A stretch of DNA of 51,678 nucleotides from Neobacillus cucumis (GTDB lineage Bacteria > Bacillota > Bacilli > Bacillales > Cytobacillaceae), in assembly GCF_002860255.1 (NCBI RefSeq), contig NZ_PGVE01000095.1, forward strand, positions 1-51,678, written 5' to 3'. Numbering within the stretch: the first letter of the stretch is position 1; each line of letters starts with the position of its first letter. Position numbers and translations under genes: made by a program. Below, in pieces: positions 31,639 through 40,859 of this stretch. Below the pieces are notes generated by a model. It made no database searches. It worked only from the letters and a program-made list of their open reading frames with translations, and had not been told where the DNA came from.

Positions 31639-31980
31639 ATGATTGAAAAACAAACGAAAAGGATCCAAACCGTTCAATTTGCCCCGTTAACAGATGGGGT
31701 AAAAACGGGATCGGGCGGAAAAGAATTAAACTCTATCGAAGATGTGAACCTCCAATTAATCGTTGAATTAGGAAAAACCAGCATGAAAGTCAGGGATATA
31801 TTAAAGATTCAACCAGGTGTGGTCATTCCAGTCGATAAATTAGCTGGGGAACATGTAGATGTGGTCATCAACGGTTCGGCAGTTGCGGAAGCAGAAGTAG
31901 TGGTGGTAGATGAAAAATTTGCGATTCGTATCACGGATATTGTCTCGAAACAAGAACGCGAAGAAAGAATGCACGATTAG
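31639..31980 (+). CDS. fliN: Second FliN-type switch protein
   Basis: A 113-residue SpoA-domain protein. The domain (about 30-108) reads DVNLQLIVELGKTSMKVRDIL, VDKLAGEHVDVVINGSAVA and AEVVVVDEKFAIRITDIV, closely similar to the FliN at 22024. Unlike that copy, its 30-residue N-terminus has no EIDALL-like peptide. It sits between fliJ and fliO, where the switch-adaptor gene of many bacteria lies. The two copies may form the mixed FliN ring of one motor; alternatively one is a spare paralogue. Confidence 0.9.
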   Translation: MIEKQTKRIQTVQFAPLTDGVKTGSGGKELNSIEDVNLQLIVELGKTSMKVRDILKIQPGVVIPVDKLAGEHVDVVINGSAVAEAEVVVVDEKFAIRITDIVSKQEREERMHD

Positions 31981-31991
31981 AGGTGGCGGTG

Positions 31992-32588
31992 TTGAAACAG
32001 TTAAGAAAAAAAACAGCCGTGACTTTGCTTTTCGTGTTCCTTTTCAACTTCTTTGTATTTCATCAGCCAGCCTGGGCAAAGGCGGAAACGACGGTTTATG
32101 ATGCCTTTCAACAGGATAAGGGCGCAGCGAACAAAAATACAGACCAAGGAACGATATCTAATGAAGAAACTCGGTCCATCGTTCCTTCCTTTATTAAATT
32201 TATTTTCAGTTTTGCAGTCATTATTATACTACTACTCTTATGTTTAAAATTTTTGAAGGCGAATCAAAAGCAAATTCATTCCCAAGGTCCATTTTATGCG
32301 ATGGGCGGTCATGCTTTAGGCGGCAATCGTTCCCTGCAATTAGTGATGATTGGTCAGACCTTGTACATCCTGGGAATCGGAAATGAAGTACAGCTGCTTC
32401 GGATGATTGAACCAGGAGAGGAACAAGATTCCATTTTACAATCCCTTGCAGATGATACGGAAAGAAAACAAAAGCCCAAGCTTTTTTCCTATAAAAAGAA
32501 ACAAACCGAGAGCTGGGATCAAACTTTTTTGTCTCAATTGAATCACTTGCAGCAATCTAGTATCCCAATCAACAAGCTAAAGGACTAA
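31992..32588 (+). CDS. fliO: Flagellar export protein FliO
   Basis: Accessory membrane protein for FliP assembly in the export gate (called FliO, or FliZ in B. subtilis). It is about 198 residues with an N-terminal signal-like segment (KTAVTLLFVFLFNFFVF, cleaved near PAWAKA), a membrane helix at about 70-90 (SFAVIIILLLLCLKFL) and a cytoplasmic domain with GNRSLQLVMIGQTLYILGIG, typical of FliO. The start is uncertain: GTG 31983, GTG 31989 and TTG 31992 are all in frame, and TTG is best spaced behind AGAGGTGG. Confidence 0.85.
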   Translation: MKQLRKKTAVTLLFVFLFNFFVFHQPAWAKAETTVYDAFQQDKGAANKNTDQGTISNEETRSIVPSFIKFIFSFAVIIILLLLCLKFLKANQKQIHSQGPFYAMGGHALGGNRSLQLVMIGQTLYILGIGNEVQLLRMIEPGEEQDSILQSLADDTERKQKPKLFSYKKKQTESWDQTFLSQLNHLQQSSIPINKLKD

Positions 32589-32593
32589 CAAAA

Positions 32594-33346
32594 ATGGCGG
32601 AGATGTCGTTGCTTAAAAAAATAACTTTATTATTACCTATCCTTCTTTTCAGTTTTCATGAAGTGAGTTATGCCGCCTTTGATGCTTCGATTCCTGGGGT
32701 GAATTTAAACTCTGAGCCAGGGGGCGTCTCTACTTCTATCAAAATTATCCTTCTCTTAACGATTCTTTCTGTTGCACCTGCTATTTTGCTTCTGATGACT
32801 TCGTTTACGAGAATTGTGATTGTGTTATCGTTTGTTCGGACGTCGCTCGGGACACAGCAAATGCCGCCTAACCAAGTCATTATTGGTTTGTCCTTGTTCC
32901 TCACCATGTTTATTATGGGACCAGTTTTTTCAGATATTAACAAGGACGCCTACCAGCCGTTTATGGAAGGGAAGCTCTCTCAGGAACAAGCCTTTGATCA
33001 GGCTTCAAAGCCCATCAAGGAATTTATGGCGAAGCATACAAGAGAAAAAGACTTAAATTTATTCCTTGATTATTCCAAGCAGAAAAAGCCAAAAACCATC
33101 GATGATATCCCGCTCCACGTTTTAGTTCCTGCCTACTCGATCAGCGAGCTCAAAACGGCTTTTCAAATGGGCTTTATGATTTTTCTCCCTTTTTTAATCA
33201 TCGATATGATTGTATCAAGTATTTTGATGGCGATGGGCATGATGATGCTGCCGCCAGCATTGATCAGTCTTCCATTTAAAATATTGTTATTTATTTTAGT
33301 CGATGGCTGGCACTTAATTGTAAAATCGTTACTCACCAGCTTTTAA
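32594..33346 (+). CDS. fliP: Export gate protein FliP
   Basis: Core pore-forming subunit of the export gate with FliQ and FliR. The 250 residues have an N-terminal signal sequence, helices with the signature MTSFTRIVIVLSFVRTSLGTQ and PNQVIIGLSLFLTMFIMGP, and the C-terminal FLIIDMIVSSILMAMGMMML. AAAGGA lies nine bases before the ATG. Confidence 0.95.
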   Translation: MAEMSLLKKITLLLPILLFSFHEVSYAAFDASIPGVNLNSEPGGVSTSIKIILLLTILSVAPAILLLMTSFTRIVIVLSFVRTSLGTQQMPPNQVIIGLSLFLTMFIMGPVFSDINKDAYQPFMEGKLSQEQAFDQASKPIKEFMAKHTREKDLNLFLDYSKQKKPKTIDDIPLHVLVPAYSISELKTAFQMGFMIFLPFLIIDMIVSSILMAMGMMMLPPALISLPFKILLFILVDGWHLIVKSLLTSF

Positions 33347-33363
33347 AAAAGAGAGGTACCCTT

Positions 33364-33633
33364 ATGACACCAGAAATGGTTATGGAAATATCCAAGCAGG
33401 CGATCTATATTACAGGGATGGTCGCTGCCCCTATTTTAATGATTGCTTTAGTGGTAGGACTCATCATTAGTATTTTTCAAGCTGTTACGCAAATTCAGGA
33501 GCAAACACTCGTGTTTGTTCCAAAGATCATTGCTGTTTTTATTGCTCTTTTAGTGTTTGGTCCGTGGATGTTAAGACAAATCGTCAACTTTACTGAAAAT
33601 ATTTTTGGCAACTTATCTCATTTTACAGGATAA
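33364..33633 (+). CDS. fliQ: Export gate protein FliQ
   Basis: Two-helix gate subunit of 89 residues, the normal length. The helices carry GLIISIFQAVTQIQEQTLVF and PKIIAVFIALLVFGPWML, the FliQ signature. GAGAGG precedes the start. It lies between fliP and fliR, the invariant order of the gate genes. Confidence 0.95.
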   Translation: MTPEMVMEISKQAIYITGMVAAPILMIALVVGLIISIFQAVTQIQEQTLVFVPKIIAVFIALLVFGPWMLRQIVNFTENIFGNLSHFTG

Positions 33634-33642
33634 CGAATCGTG

Positions 33643-34425
33643 ATGAATTGGTTAAATGAATTACCCATATTACTGTTAGTGCTGGTTCGGATTTCGTGTT
33701 TTTTTATCACGGTTCCGGTCTTCATGTCACGTTCCATCCCAGCCACTTTTAAAATAGGACTCTCTTTTTTTCTGGCAATGATTGTCACGATTTCGACTGC
33801 TGGGCCGCATGAAATTCCTGCTTTTTCGGCTGAATACGTCCTTCTTATTATGAAGGAGGCAATCGTTGGATTAGGTTTAGGTTTTATTGCTTCCATCCTT
33901 TTTTATAGCATCCAGCTCGCCGGAACCTTGATTGACTTACAAAGCGGTTTTGCCATGGGAGCGATGTACGACCCGCAATCCGGAACCAATGCGAATCTTA
34001 CGGGAAGGTTAAAGAACGTGTTAGCCACATTGTTTCTGCTATCTGTTGATGGTCATCATTTGCTTATTCAAGGAATACTAGAAAGCTATCAATGGATTCC
34101 TGTTGACGCATTTGTCCCTGCATTAATGGACGGCAGAATCTCAACGCTTATTCTTGAAACGTTCAAAAACTCTTTGATCATTGCCTTTTTATTAGCGGCA
34201 CCGGTTGTTTTTACGTTATTTATCGTAGATTTAGTTCTTGGAATTATCGGAAAAACGTCTCCGCAGATTAATCTAATGGTCTTAGGATTCTCATTAAAAA
34301 TTGGTGTCTATTATCTAGTTTTATTTATGGCACTGCCGGGATTTTTTCTGTTACTGCAACGGATTTTTACAGAAATGTTTGATAGTTTAAGCGAGATGAT
34401 GCGAATTATGGGTGCCTCCATATGA
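33643..34425 (+). CDS. fliR: Export gate protein FliR
   Basis: Single-copy gate subunit that completes the FliP-FliR pore. About 260 residues with roughly six hydrophobic segments. Conserved parts include VFMSRSIPATFKIGLSFFLA, AIVGLGLGFIASILFYSIQL and LIDLQSGFAMGAMYDP. The adjacent GTG at 33640 is an equally possible start. The stop overlaps the start of flhB. Confidence 0.95.
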   Translation: MNWLNELPILLLVLVRISCFFITVPVFMSRSIPATFKIGLSFFLAMIVTISTAGPHEIPAFSAEYVLLIMKEAIVGLGLGFIASILFYSIQLAGTLIDLQSGFAMGAMYDPQSGTNANLTGRLKNVLATLFLLSVDGHHLLIQGILESYQWIPVDAFVPALMDGRISTLILETFKNSLIIAFLLAAPVVFTLFIVDLVLGIIGKTSPQINLMVLGFSLKIGVYYLVLFMALPGFFLLLQRIFTEMFDSLSEMMRIMGASI

Positions 34426-35516
34426 AGGGAAACAATTATTTACTTCAAGTAGATCTACAATGGTTTGCCGAGGAAAAAACGGAAAAAGCCACTCCTCAGA
34501 AGCGGAGGGAGGCTAGGAAAAAAGGGCAGGTAGCCAAAAGTCCGGAAGTTTCTTCTTCCTTGATGTTATTATCCTTTTTTCTCTTTCTGCTTTTTTATGG
34601 GAGCTATTTCGGGACGAATATTCTTGTCTTGTTCCAAGACCTATTTTCTTCTTATTTATTACTAGATTTAACGGAATCCAGTACTCACAAGCTTTTCGTT
34701 GATATCACGATTCTTACCGAAAAAATCGTACTGCCTATTCTAGCACTCTTGTTTGTCATGGGTTTATTGGCGAATTATTTTCAAATTGGATTTTTATTTA
34801 CAACAGAAAATCTGAAATTTGATTTTAAAAAAATCAATCCCGTTGAAGGGGCAAAGCGCATTTTATCGATGAGGTCGATCGTAGACCTGTTAAAGAATGT
34901 TTTGAAAATGGTCCTGATCTCTTGGACGGCCTATGTTCTTTTAAAAAAAGAAATTGCGGCCTTTTTACATCTTTCACAATTGGGAATTACCCAAATGATT
35001 GAGTATCTCTTTACGGTCATTGTCAAAATTGGCGTCTCTGCCTCTGCCGTTTACGTGGTATTAGGGGCAGCTGATTTTCTCTATCAAAAATATGACCATG
35101 AAAAGAAATTAAAGATGTCGTTAAAAGAAGTAAAGGATGAGCACAAAAAGAGTGAAGGGGACCCGTTAGTGAAAGGGAAAATCAAGGAAATGCAGCGAGC
35201 GATGTCGCTTAATCGAATGATGTCTGATGTGCCAAAGGCAGATGTCGTCATTACCAATCCCACTCACTATGCCATTGCCATCGTTTATGATGCCAATGAT
35301 TCGAAAGCGCCTGTCGTGATTGCAAAGGGTGTGGATTTTATGGCACAGAAGATCAAAGAAATCGCAAGAGAACATGACATCATTTTATCTGAAAATAAAC
35401 CTCTTGCCAGAGCATTGTATGCAAATGTAGAGGTTGGTCAAGAGATTCCAGAGGAACTGTTTAAAGCCGTTGCCGAGATCCTCGCCTATGTTTATCGCTT
35501 AAAGGGAAAATTCTAA
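34422..35516 (+). CDS. flhB: Export specificity switch FlhB
   Basis: Export apparatus protein that switches from rod-hook to filament substrates when signalled by FliK. The 364 residues start with VDLQWFAEEKTEKATPQKR, four helices follow, and the cytoplasmic domain contains the self-cleaving NPTH motif at 279-282 (VITNPTHYAIAI). All catalytic context is intact. The start overlaps the end of fliR (ATGA). Confidence 0.96.
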   Translation: MKGNNYLLQVDLQWFAEEKTEKATPQKRREARKKGQVAKSPEVSSSLMLLSFFLFLLFYGSYFGTNILVLFQDLFSSYLLLDLTESSTHKLFVDITILTEKIVLPILALLFVMGLLANYFQIGFLFTTENLKFDFKKINPVEGAKRILSMRSIVDLLKNVLKMVLISWTAYVLLKKEIAAFLHLSQLGITQMIEYLFTVIVKIGVSASAVYVVLGAADFLYQKYDHEKKLKMSLKEVKDEHKKSEGDPLVKGKIKEMQRAMSLNRMMSDVPKADVVITNPTHYAIAIVYDANDSKAPVVIAKGVDFMAQKIKEIAREHDIILSENKPLARALYANVEVGQEIPEELFKAVAEILAYVYRLKGKF

Positions 35517-35538
35517 GTTACTAGAAAAGGTGCGAAAA

Positions 35539-37590
35539 ATGAAGTTAAAAGAAATTTCCGTCTTACTAGCCGTATTACTCATTGTTGTTATGATGGTTAT
35601 TCCATTGCCTACGATTCTATTAGATATATTACTCATTATAAATATCTCGCTCTCCATCACGATTTTGTTAGTCGGCATGAATACAAAGGAGCCTTTAGAT
35701 TTTTCCATCTTTCCTTCTTTATTGCTGTTAACGACTCTATTTCGTCTAGCGTTAAATGTGTCGACTACCCGTTCCATTCTTTCGCATGGAAATGCCGGCC
35801 ATGTGGTGGCCACCTTTGGAGAGTTCGTTATTGGCGGGAATCCGGTGATTGGTTTTATCATCTTTTTAATCCTTGTGATCATTCAATTCCTTGTGATTAC
35901 AAAGGGCTCAGAGCGGGTGGCCGAAGTCGCTGCCCGGTTTACCCTTGATGCCATGCCAGGTAAGCAGATGAGTATTGATGCCGATTTAAATGCAGGAATG
36001 ATCAGCGAACAAGAAGCCCGGATGAGACGAGAAAAAGTAGGACACGAAGCGGACTTTTACGGAGCAATGGATGGTGCAAGTAAGTTTGTAAAAGGGGACG
36101 CCATTGCCGGGATTATTATCTTGTTCATCAATGTCATCGGTGGTTTTGTGATTGGGATGACCATGATGGGGATGGATTTTGCCCAGGCAGCCAGTACCTT
36201 TACCTTGCTATCTGTCGGTGATGGTTTGGTCAGTCAACTCCCTGCTTTGTTAATATCTACAGCAACAGGAATTATCGTGACAAGAGCAGCATCGGATGGA
36301 AACCTGGGAGATGACCTGACACGCCAACTATTTGCTTATCCTAAGCTGATCTATGTGGTAGCCGGTTGTATTGCCTTATTCGGTTTAGTCACACCCATTG
36401 GCATTTTATTAACGTGGAGTATTGCCGGTCTATTAGTATTTGCGGCCTATCGAATGCAAAAAGCCAAAGAAAAAGAAGCAGAGGAAATGCTCGAAATCCC
36501 AGATGTACCGAGCGGAGAAGATCATAGTCCAGAAAACGTGCTGAACCTCTTGCAAATGGATTCATTGGAATTTGAATTTGGTTTAGGACTCATTCCATTA
36601 GCAGATGCCTCGCAGGGCGGAGATATATTAGACCGGGTCATCGCGATCAGGAAACAGATCGCTTTAGAATTAGGGCTAGTGATTCCGATTATAAGGATTC
36701 GCGATAATGTGAATTTAGATTCTAATGAGTACGTCATTAAATTAAAAGGAAACGAGATTGCTAAAGGGGAGATTTTCCTCAATCACTATCTGATGCTGGT
36801 GCCGGAGGATGAGGATCATGGAATCATCGGAATTGAAACGGTTGAACCAACCTTTGGTCTTCCTGCTTTATGGATTAACGAAGAGATGAGAAGGAAGGCA
36901 GAGATCTTTGGTTATACCGTCGTAGATGCTTCATCGGTTATCACTACCCACCTGTCTGAAACCATTAAACGTTATGCGCATGAGATTTTAGGCAGAGAGG
37001 AAACGAAGCAGCTCATCGATAAGGCAAAGGAAACCTCCCCTTCGATTGTAGAAGAATTAGTTCCGTCCCTGCTGTCGGTTGGCCAAGTGCAGAAGGTATT
37101 GCAGAAGCTTTTAAAAGAAAAGATCTCCATTCGCAATTTGTCTGTCATTCTTGAAACCTTGGCTGATTGGGCTGTTTTTACAAAAAATACTGATTACTTA
37201 ACGGAATATGTAAGACAAGGTTTATCCAGACAAATTACGAAACAATGGACCGTTGGTAAAATGATTCAAGTCATTACCGTGAATGCTCAGGTGGAGAAAG
37301 CCATCAGTGAAAATCTTCAAGAAACGGAGCAAGGGATTTATCTTACGATGGATCCACAGACGATTCAGCAATTGGTTCAATCCTTAAACGAGACCATCCA
37401 ACAGGTGGTTAGAGTGGGAATTCAACCCATTATTATGACCTCGCCAGCCATTCGGATGTATCTCAAGCAAATTGTGGAACGCATTAATGAAGATATCCCT
37501 GTCATTTCCTTTAACGAGCTGGAATCTGATGTTGAGGTTCAGAATATCGGCGTTGTCCATTTTCAAGATGTTGGAGTGGTTACCTCATGA
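35539..37590 (+). CDS. flhA: Export gate protein FlhA
   Basis: Largest export gate subunit. The 683 residues have about eight helices in the first half, with the conserved NVSTTRSILSHGNAGHVV and MPGKQMSIDADLNAGMI, which belongs to the ion-coupling FHIPEP region. The cytoplasmic C-terminal half forms the substrate and chaperone docking ring, with LETLADWAVFTKN. An AAAGGTG site lies ahead of the ATG; a GTG three codons earlier is an alternative. It overlaps flhF by four bases. Confidence 0.96.
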   Translation: MKLKEISVLLAVLLIVVMMVIPLPTILLDILLIINISLSITILLVGMNTKEPLDFSIFPSLLLLTTLFRLALNVSTTRSILSHGNAGHVVATFGEFVIGGNPVIGFIIFLILVIIQFLVITKGSERVAEVAARFTLDAMPGKQMSIDADLNAGMISEQEARMRREKVGHEADFYGAMDGASKFVKGDAIAGIIILFINVIGGFVIGMTMMGMDFAQAASTFTLLSVGDGLVSQLPALLISTATGIIVTRAASDGNLGDDLTRQLFAYPKLIYVVAGCIALFGLVTPIGILLTWSIAGLLVFAAYRMQKAKEKEAEEMLEIPDVPSGEDHSPENVLNLLQMDSLEFEFGLGLIPLADASQGGDILDRVIAIRKQIALELGLVIPIIRIRDNVNLDSNEYVIKLKGNEIAKGEIFLNHYLMLVPEDEDHGIIGIETVEPTFGLPALWINEEMRRKAEIFGYTVVDASSVITTHLSETIKRYAHEILGREETKQLIDKAKETSPSIVEELVPSLLSVGQVQKVLQKLLKEKISIRNLSVILETLADWAVFTKNTDYLTEYVRQGLSRQITKQWTVGKMIQVITVNAQVEKAISENLQETEQGIYLTMDPQTIQQLVQSLNETIQQVVRVGIQPIIMTSPAIRMYLKQIVERINEDIPVISFNELESDVEVQNIGVVHFQDVGVVTS

Positions 37591-38735
37591 AAATAAAAAG
37601 ATATATGGCAGATACCTTACCACAGGCCATTAGCCTGATTCGTATGGAGTTAGGAGAGAATGCCGTCATCCTCAATAAAAAGGTCGTAACAACAGGAGGC
37701 TTCCTGGGCCTGTTTAAAAGAAAACAGATTGAAGTGATAGCTGCTTCGGAGGCATCCGAACGTACAACTGTGAAAAAAGCACCAATCGAAGAGAGGCCTA
37801 CGGCATCAGCTGAAACGGAAGTCCTTCAGCGGTTAAACCAGATGGAGCAGCTGCTTGGAAATTTACTGAAAAATCAACAGCCTTTCCAGCTGCAAAAGAC
37901 CTCGGTTTTAACCAAATGGCTGGAGCTGCTCGAGGAACAAGAGGTGGATCAAGAGGTTATCGATTATATTGTAAAAAAAATTATGTCTCAGCATCCTTTG
38001 ATTGAGAGACTTACGGAACAGGAAGCAGGGCAGATTGTTTTATCAACGATCACCAAGCTGTTTCAGGATGCTGCTCTACAAGAGGGCTTGGATCCTCATG
38101 CGACATTGATTACACTCCTTGGCCCTACTGGAGTGGGAAAAACGACAACCATTGCGAAGCTTGCCTCAAGGCAGGTATTATTTCAGCGGAAGAAGGTTGG
38201 TTTTTTAACGGCTGATACGTTTCGGATGGCTGCGATTGAGCAGTTAAAAACGTATGCCAACATTTTAAATATCCCGATTGGCGTAGTCGAAAGCTCTGAA
38301 CAGCTGCCTCAGTCTCTGATGGATTTAAAAAACTGCCAAATGATCTTTATGGACAGTACCGGCAGAAATTACCTAGAGGAACAATATATTGAGGAAATTC
38401 AAGCCTTCCTCGAACAGGACTTCAAGCAAGAGAATCACTTGGTCCTCAGTATAACCTCAAGATGGAAAGATATGAAGCAAATTGTAGAGAAGATGAAGTC
38501 CGTACAGGTGGACCGGGTGATTCTTACAAAATGGGATGAAAGTACCTGTTTCGGAGCCGCGCTCAATCTCGTCTATCATTATCCGTACCCGTTATCGTTT
38601 ATTAGTTTGGGACAAGGTGTTCCTGAAGATATTATGCTGGCAGAACCGGAATATATGGCTAAAAAGATATTGGGAGTAGATGAAGATGAAGAAGGATCAG
38701 GCACAAAGATTGAGAGAATTGTATCAGCACTTTAA
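37587..38735 (+). CDS. flhF: SRP-type GTPase FlhF
   Basis: GTPase that sets flagellum number and position together with FlhG. The 382 residues have an N-terminal B domain beginning MKIKRYMADTLPQAISLIRMEL, a variable linker, and the NG domain with P-loop GPTGVGKT at 179-186, the following TADTFRMAAIEQLKTYA, and TKWDE as the guanine-specificity motif (TKLDE is more usual). It ends within flhG, overlapping by 50 bases. Confidence 0.93.
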   Translation: MKIKRYMADTLPQAISLIRMELGENAVILNKKVVTTGGFLGLFKRKQIEVIAASEASERTTVKKAPIEERPTASAETEVLQRLNQMEQLLGNLLKNQQPFQLQKTSVLTKWLELLEEQEVDQEVIDYIVKKIMSQHPLIERLTEQEAGQIVLSTITKLFQDAALQEGLDPHATLITLLGPTGVGKTTTIAKLASRQVLFQRKKVGFLTADTFRMAAIEQLKTYANILNIPIGVVESSEQLPQSLMDLKNCQMIFMDSTGRNYLEEQYIEEIQAFLEQDFKQENHLVLSITSRWKDMKQIVEKMKSVQVDRVILTKWDESTCFGAALNLVYHYPYPLSFISLGQGVPEDIMLAEPEYMAKKILGVDEDEEGSGTKIERIVSAL

Positions 38736-39561
38736 GACCGTCACAGAAGAAAAAACAACAAAGGTTGTCTCCGTTACCAGCGGCAAAGGCGGTGTCGGCA
38801 AATCGAACTTTGCACTAAACTTTGCTCTAGGCTTAAGTGAAGAAGGCCAAAAGGTCGTTTTAATTGATTTGGATATTGGGATGGCCAACCTTGAAATTCT
38901 GCTGGGAATGAACCCAAAACATCATCTCATGGAAATGGTCTATGAGCGGAAAACGATCTGGGACGTGATGGAAAAAGGACCTGCGGGATTAGAACTCATT
39001 TCCGGCGGGAGCAGTTTTAATGAAATCCTAGATTTAAGTGATCAGGATACGGATTATTTATTTTCAGAGCTTAGTAAACTCCAGGGTTATGCAGATTTGA
39101 TTTTGTTTGATACAGGGGCAGGTCTTTCAAAGGAATCCCAGCGCTGCCACTTAGCTGCAGATGAAATTATTCTGGTCACCACACCTGAACCAACAGCCAT
39201 GACCGATGCTTATTCTGTTATTAAAATATTACATCATCAAGATGTTAATCTTTCTATTCGGCTGGTTGTGAATAGGGTGGCTAACTCGAAGGACGGGGCT
39301 GCAGTGGCGAATCGGATACGAATGGTTACGGAAAAATTCTTAGGGAAAGAGCTAGAGATTCTTGGATTCATTCCTAATGATTCGTTTGTCGTCCAATCCG
39401 TACTGGAACAAACGCCTTTCTTATTAAACTATCCCAAGTCACAGGCAGCAAAATGGATAAGGGATATCGTCAGTATTTACTTACATGTGGATGGAAAAAA
39501 TGAAAAAAACACGGGAATCAAGGGGTTTATCCAAAGGATTTCTCATCTGGTAAAAAAATAG
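38686..39561 (+). CDS. flhG: MinD-like ATPase FlhG
   Basis: Partner of FlhF that limits flagellum number and activates FlhF GTP hydrolysis (YlxH in B. subtilis). The 291 residues begin with a DQAQRLRELY helix that activates FlhF, then the deviant Walker A SGKGGVGKSNFALN (KGGVGKS at 34-40), LIDLDIGMANLEIL and later VVNRVANSKDG. The ATG at 38686 is nine bases behind GGGAG; an in-frame ATG at 38680 is less well spaced. It sits between flhF and sigD; in B. subtilis the che genes lie here, and they are absent. Confidence 0.93.
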   Translation: MKKDQAQRLRELYQHFKTVTEEKTTKVVSVTSGKGGVGKSNFALNFALGLSEEGQKVVLIDLDIGMANLEILLGMNPKHHLMEMVYERKTIWDVMEKGPAGLELISGGSSFNEILDLSDQDTDYLFSELSKLQGYADLILFDTGAGLSKESQRCHLAADEIILVTTPEPTAMTDAYSVIKILHHQDVNLSIRLVVNRVANSKDGAAVANRIRMVTEKFLGKELEILGFIPNDSFVVQSVLEQTPFLLNYPKSQAAKWIRDIVSIYLHVDGKNEKNTGIKGFIQRISHLVKK

Positions 39562-39589
39562 AATGACCTAGTTGAAGGAGGGGGATCAT

Positions 39590-40300
39590 GTGAGTCAGCA
39601 GCTTGAAGAGACTTTATTCCATGAATATTTGCCGTTAGTTCATAAGATCGTAAAAAAAACGAAGAGGACCCTTCCCCATCATGTGGAGGAAGACGAACTT
39701 TTGTCCTTTGGAATGATGGGGTTGTTAGATGCTTTTCGTAAATTTGACCAACGTGAAAATGTAAAATTTGAAACCTATGCTACTCAACGGATACGCGGAG
39801 AAATTTATGATGGGTTACGCCGGATCGATCCCCTTTCGCGAACATTAAGAAAAAAGGAAAAAGAAGTAAGGAATGCTTATCAGTTATTAGAACAACAGCT
39901 GTTCAGACGACCTACGGAGAGAGAAGTAAGTGAACACCTGCAAATCAGTGAAACGGAATATAAAGACATCGTACTCCAAGCCTCATTTGAGAAACAAGAG
40001 TCCTTATATGAACCGGTTGAAAACGGAGGAGAGAGTCAGTTAAAGATCGATTTACTTTCAGACCCTCTTTTAAACGAACAATCCATCATTGTTGAAGAAA
40101 AAGAGCGTAAGGAATTTTTGGCTTCGTTAATTGACCAGTTACCGGAACGAGAAAAAATCATCCTTTCATTACTATATTATGAGAATTTAAGTATGAGTGA
40201 AGTCGGAGAGATTTTAGGCCTCCATAAGTCAAGAATTTCTCAGCTGCATGCGAAGGTTATAAAAAAATTAAAAAAAGAATTTGATAAGGAATTATTTTAG
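39590..40300 (+). CDS. sigD: Flagellar sigma factor SigD (sigma-28)
   Basis: RNA polymerase sigma factor for late flagellar genes, antagonised by FlgM. The 236 residues include region 2 (DELLSFGMMGLLDAFRKFD and FETYATQRIRGEIYDGLR), region 3 with RRPTEREVSEHLQIS, and region 4 with LPEREKIILSLLYYENLSMSE and KSRISQLHAKVIKKL. I chose the GTG at 39590 behind AAGGAGGGGG; no ATG fits. As the last gene of the operon behind the c-di-GMP riboswitch, its expression should fall when the switch terminates transcription. Confidence 0.95.
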   Translation: MSQQLEETLFHEYLPLVHKIVKKTKRTLPHHVEEDELLSFGMMGLLDAFRKFDQRENVKFETYATQRIRGEIYDGLRRIDPLSRTLRKKEKEVRNAYQLLEQQLFRRPTEREVSEHLQISETEYKDIVLQASFEKQESLYEPVENGGESQLKIDLLSDPLLNEQSIIVEEKERKEFLASLIDQLPEREKIILSLLYYENLSMSEVGEILGLHKSRISQLHAKVIKKLKKEFDKELF

Positions 40301-40303
40301 TAG

Positions 40304-40345
40304 GAACGGAGGAATCTCATCAAGAAGATATCCTCCTTTTTAGTT
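40304..40345 (+). terminator. Terminator after sigD
   Basis: GGAGGAATCT and AGATATCCTCC can pair with one bulge, followed by TTTTT, a few bases past the sigD stop. This closes the flagellar operon. Confidence 0.7.
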
Positions 40346-40439
40346 GGAACTAGCTTACATTCTATCGACGATTTGAGGAAGAATGCCGTTATTAATAAAG
40401 TAGAATCCGATCTTTCGAGTTAATAAGGGGTATAGGCGA

Positions 40440-40859
40440 ATGACACTAAAATTACCGAATGTAAAATTCTTATTAAAGGAAACGGGAAATCCTATCCATC
40501 AAACTTCGCTCCGATACCATATTAAGTATCCATTTGAGTCAGAGATCCTGTTGATCAATCCAAAAGACACAGAAGCAATGGCAGAGAGCGCGTTTATTTT
40601 TATTGAAAACATTGGACCTGGGGGATTGAGGATTTTATCTAATTTACCTTTAGTGGAAGGGCAAGAAATGATTTATATCATGGAAACAACTATTCTCGAA
40701 GATAAAATTCATATCCCAAGTGAAATTATTTGGAGTGAAACCTTGTCCGATGGTCTTTATCAATATGGAGTTCATTTTCAAGTCGCTGACGAGATGCGAA
40801 CATTCGTACATAATCTCCTTATTGACTATTCGGAAAAGTATTTTAGTCAGGTAGAGTGA
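40440..40859 (+). CDS. PilZ-domain-like protein with degenerate motifs
   Basis: A 139-residue soluble protein with the length and strand pattern of PilZ. The first motif reads RYHIK at 25-29 (normally RxxxR) and the second NIGPGG at 57-62 (normally D/N-x-S-x-x-G), so both c-di-GMP contact motifs are altered. It may therefore bind ligand weakly, or have become a ligand-free adaptor. It follows sigD after a terminator, with a GCCGTTAT-type element ahead of it at 40385. No helix or signal is visible. The fold call is moderate. Confidence 0.6.
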   Translation: MTLKLPNVKFLLKETGNPIHQTSLRYHIKYPFESEILLINPKDTEAMAESAFIFIENIGPGGLRILSNLPLVEGQEMIYIMETTILEDKIHIPSEIIWSETLSDGLYQYGVHFQVADEMRTFVHNLLIDYSEKYFSQVE

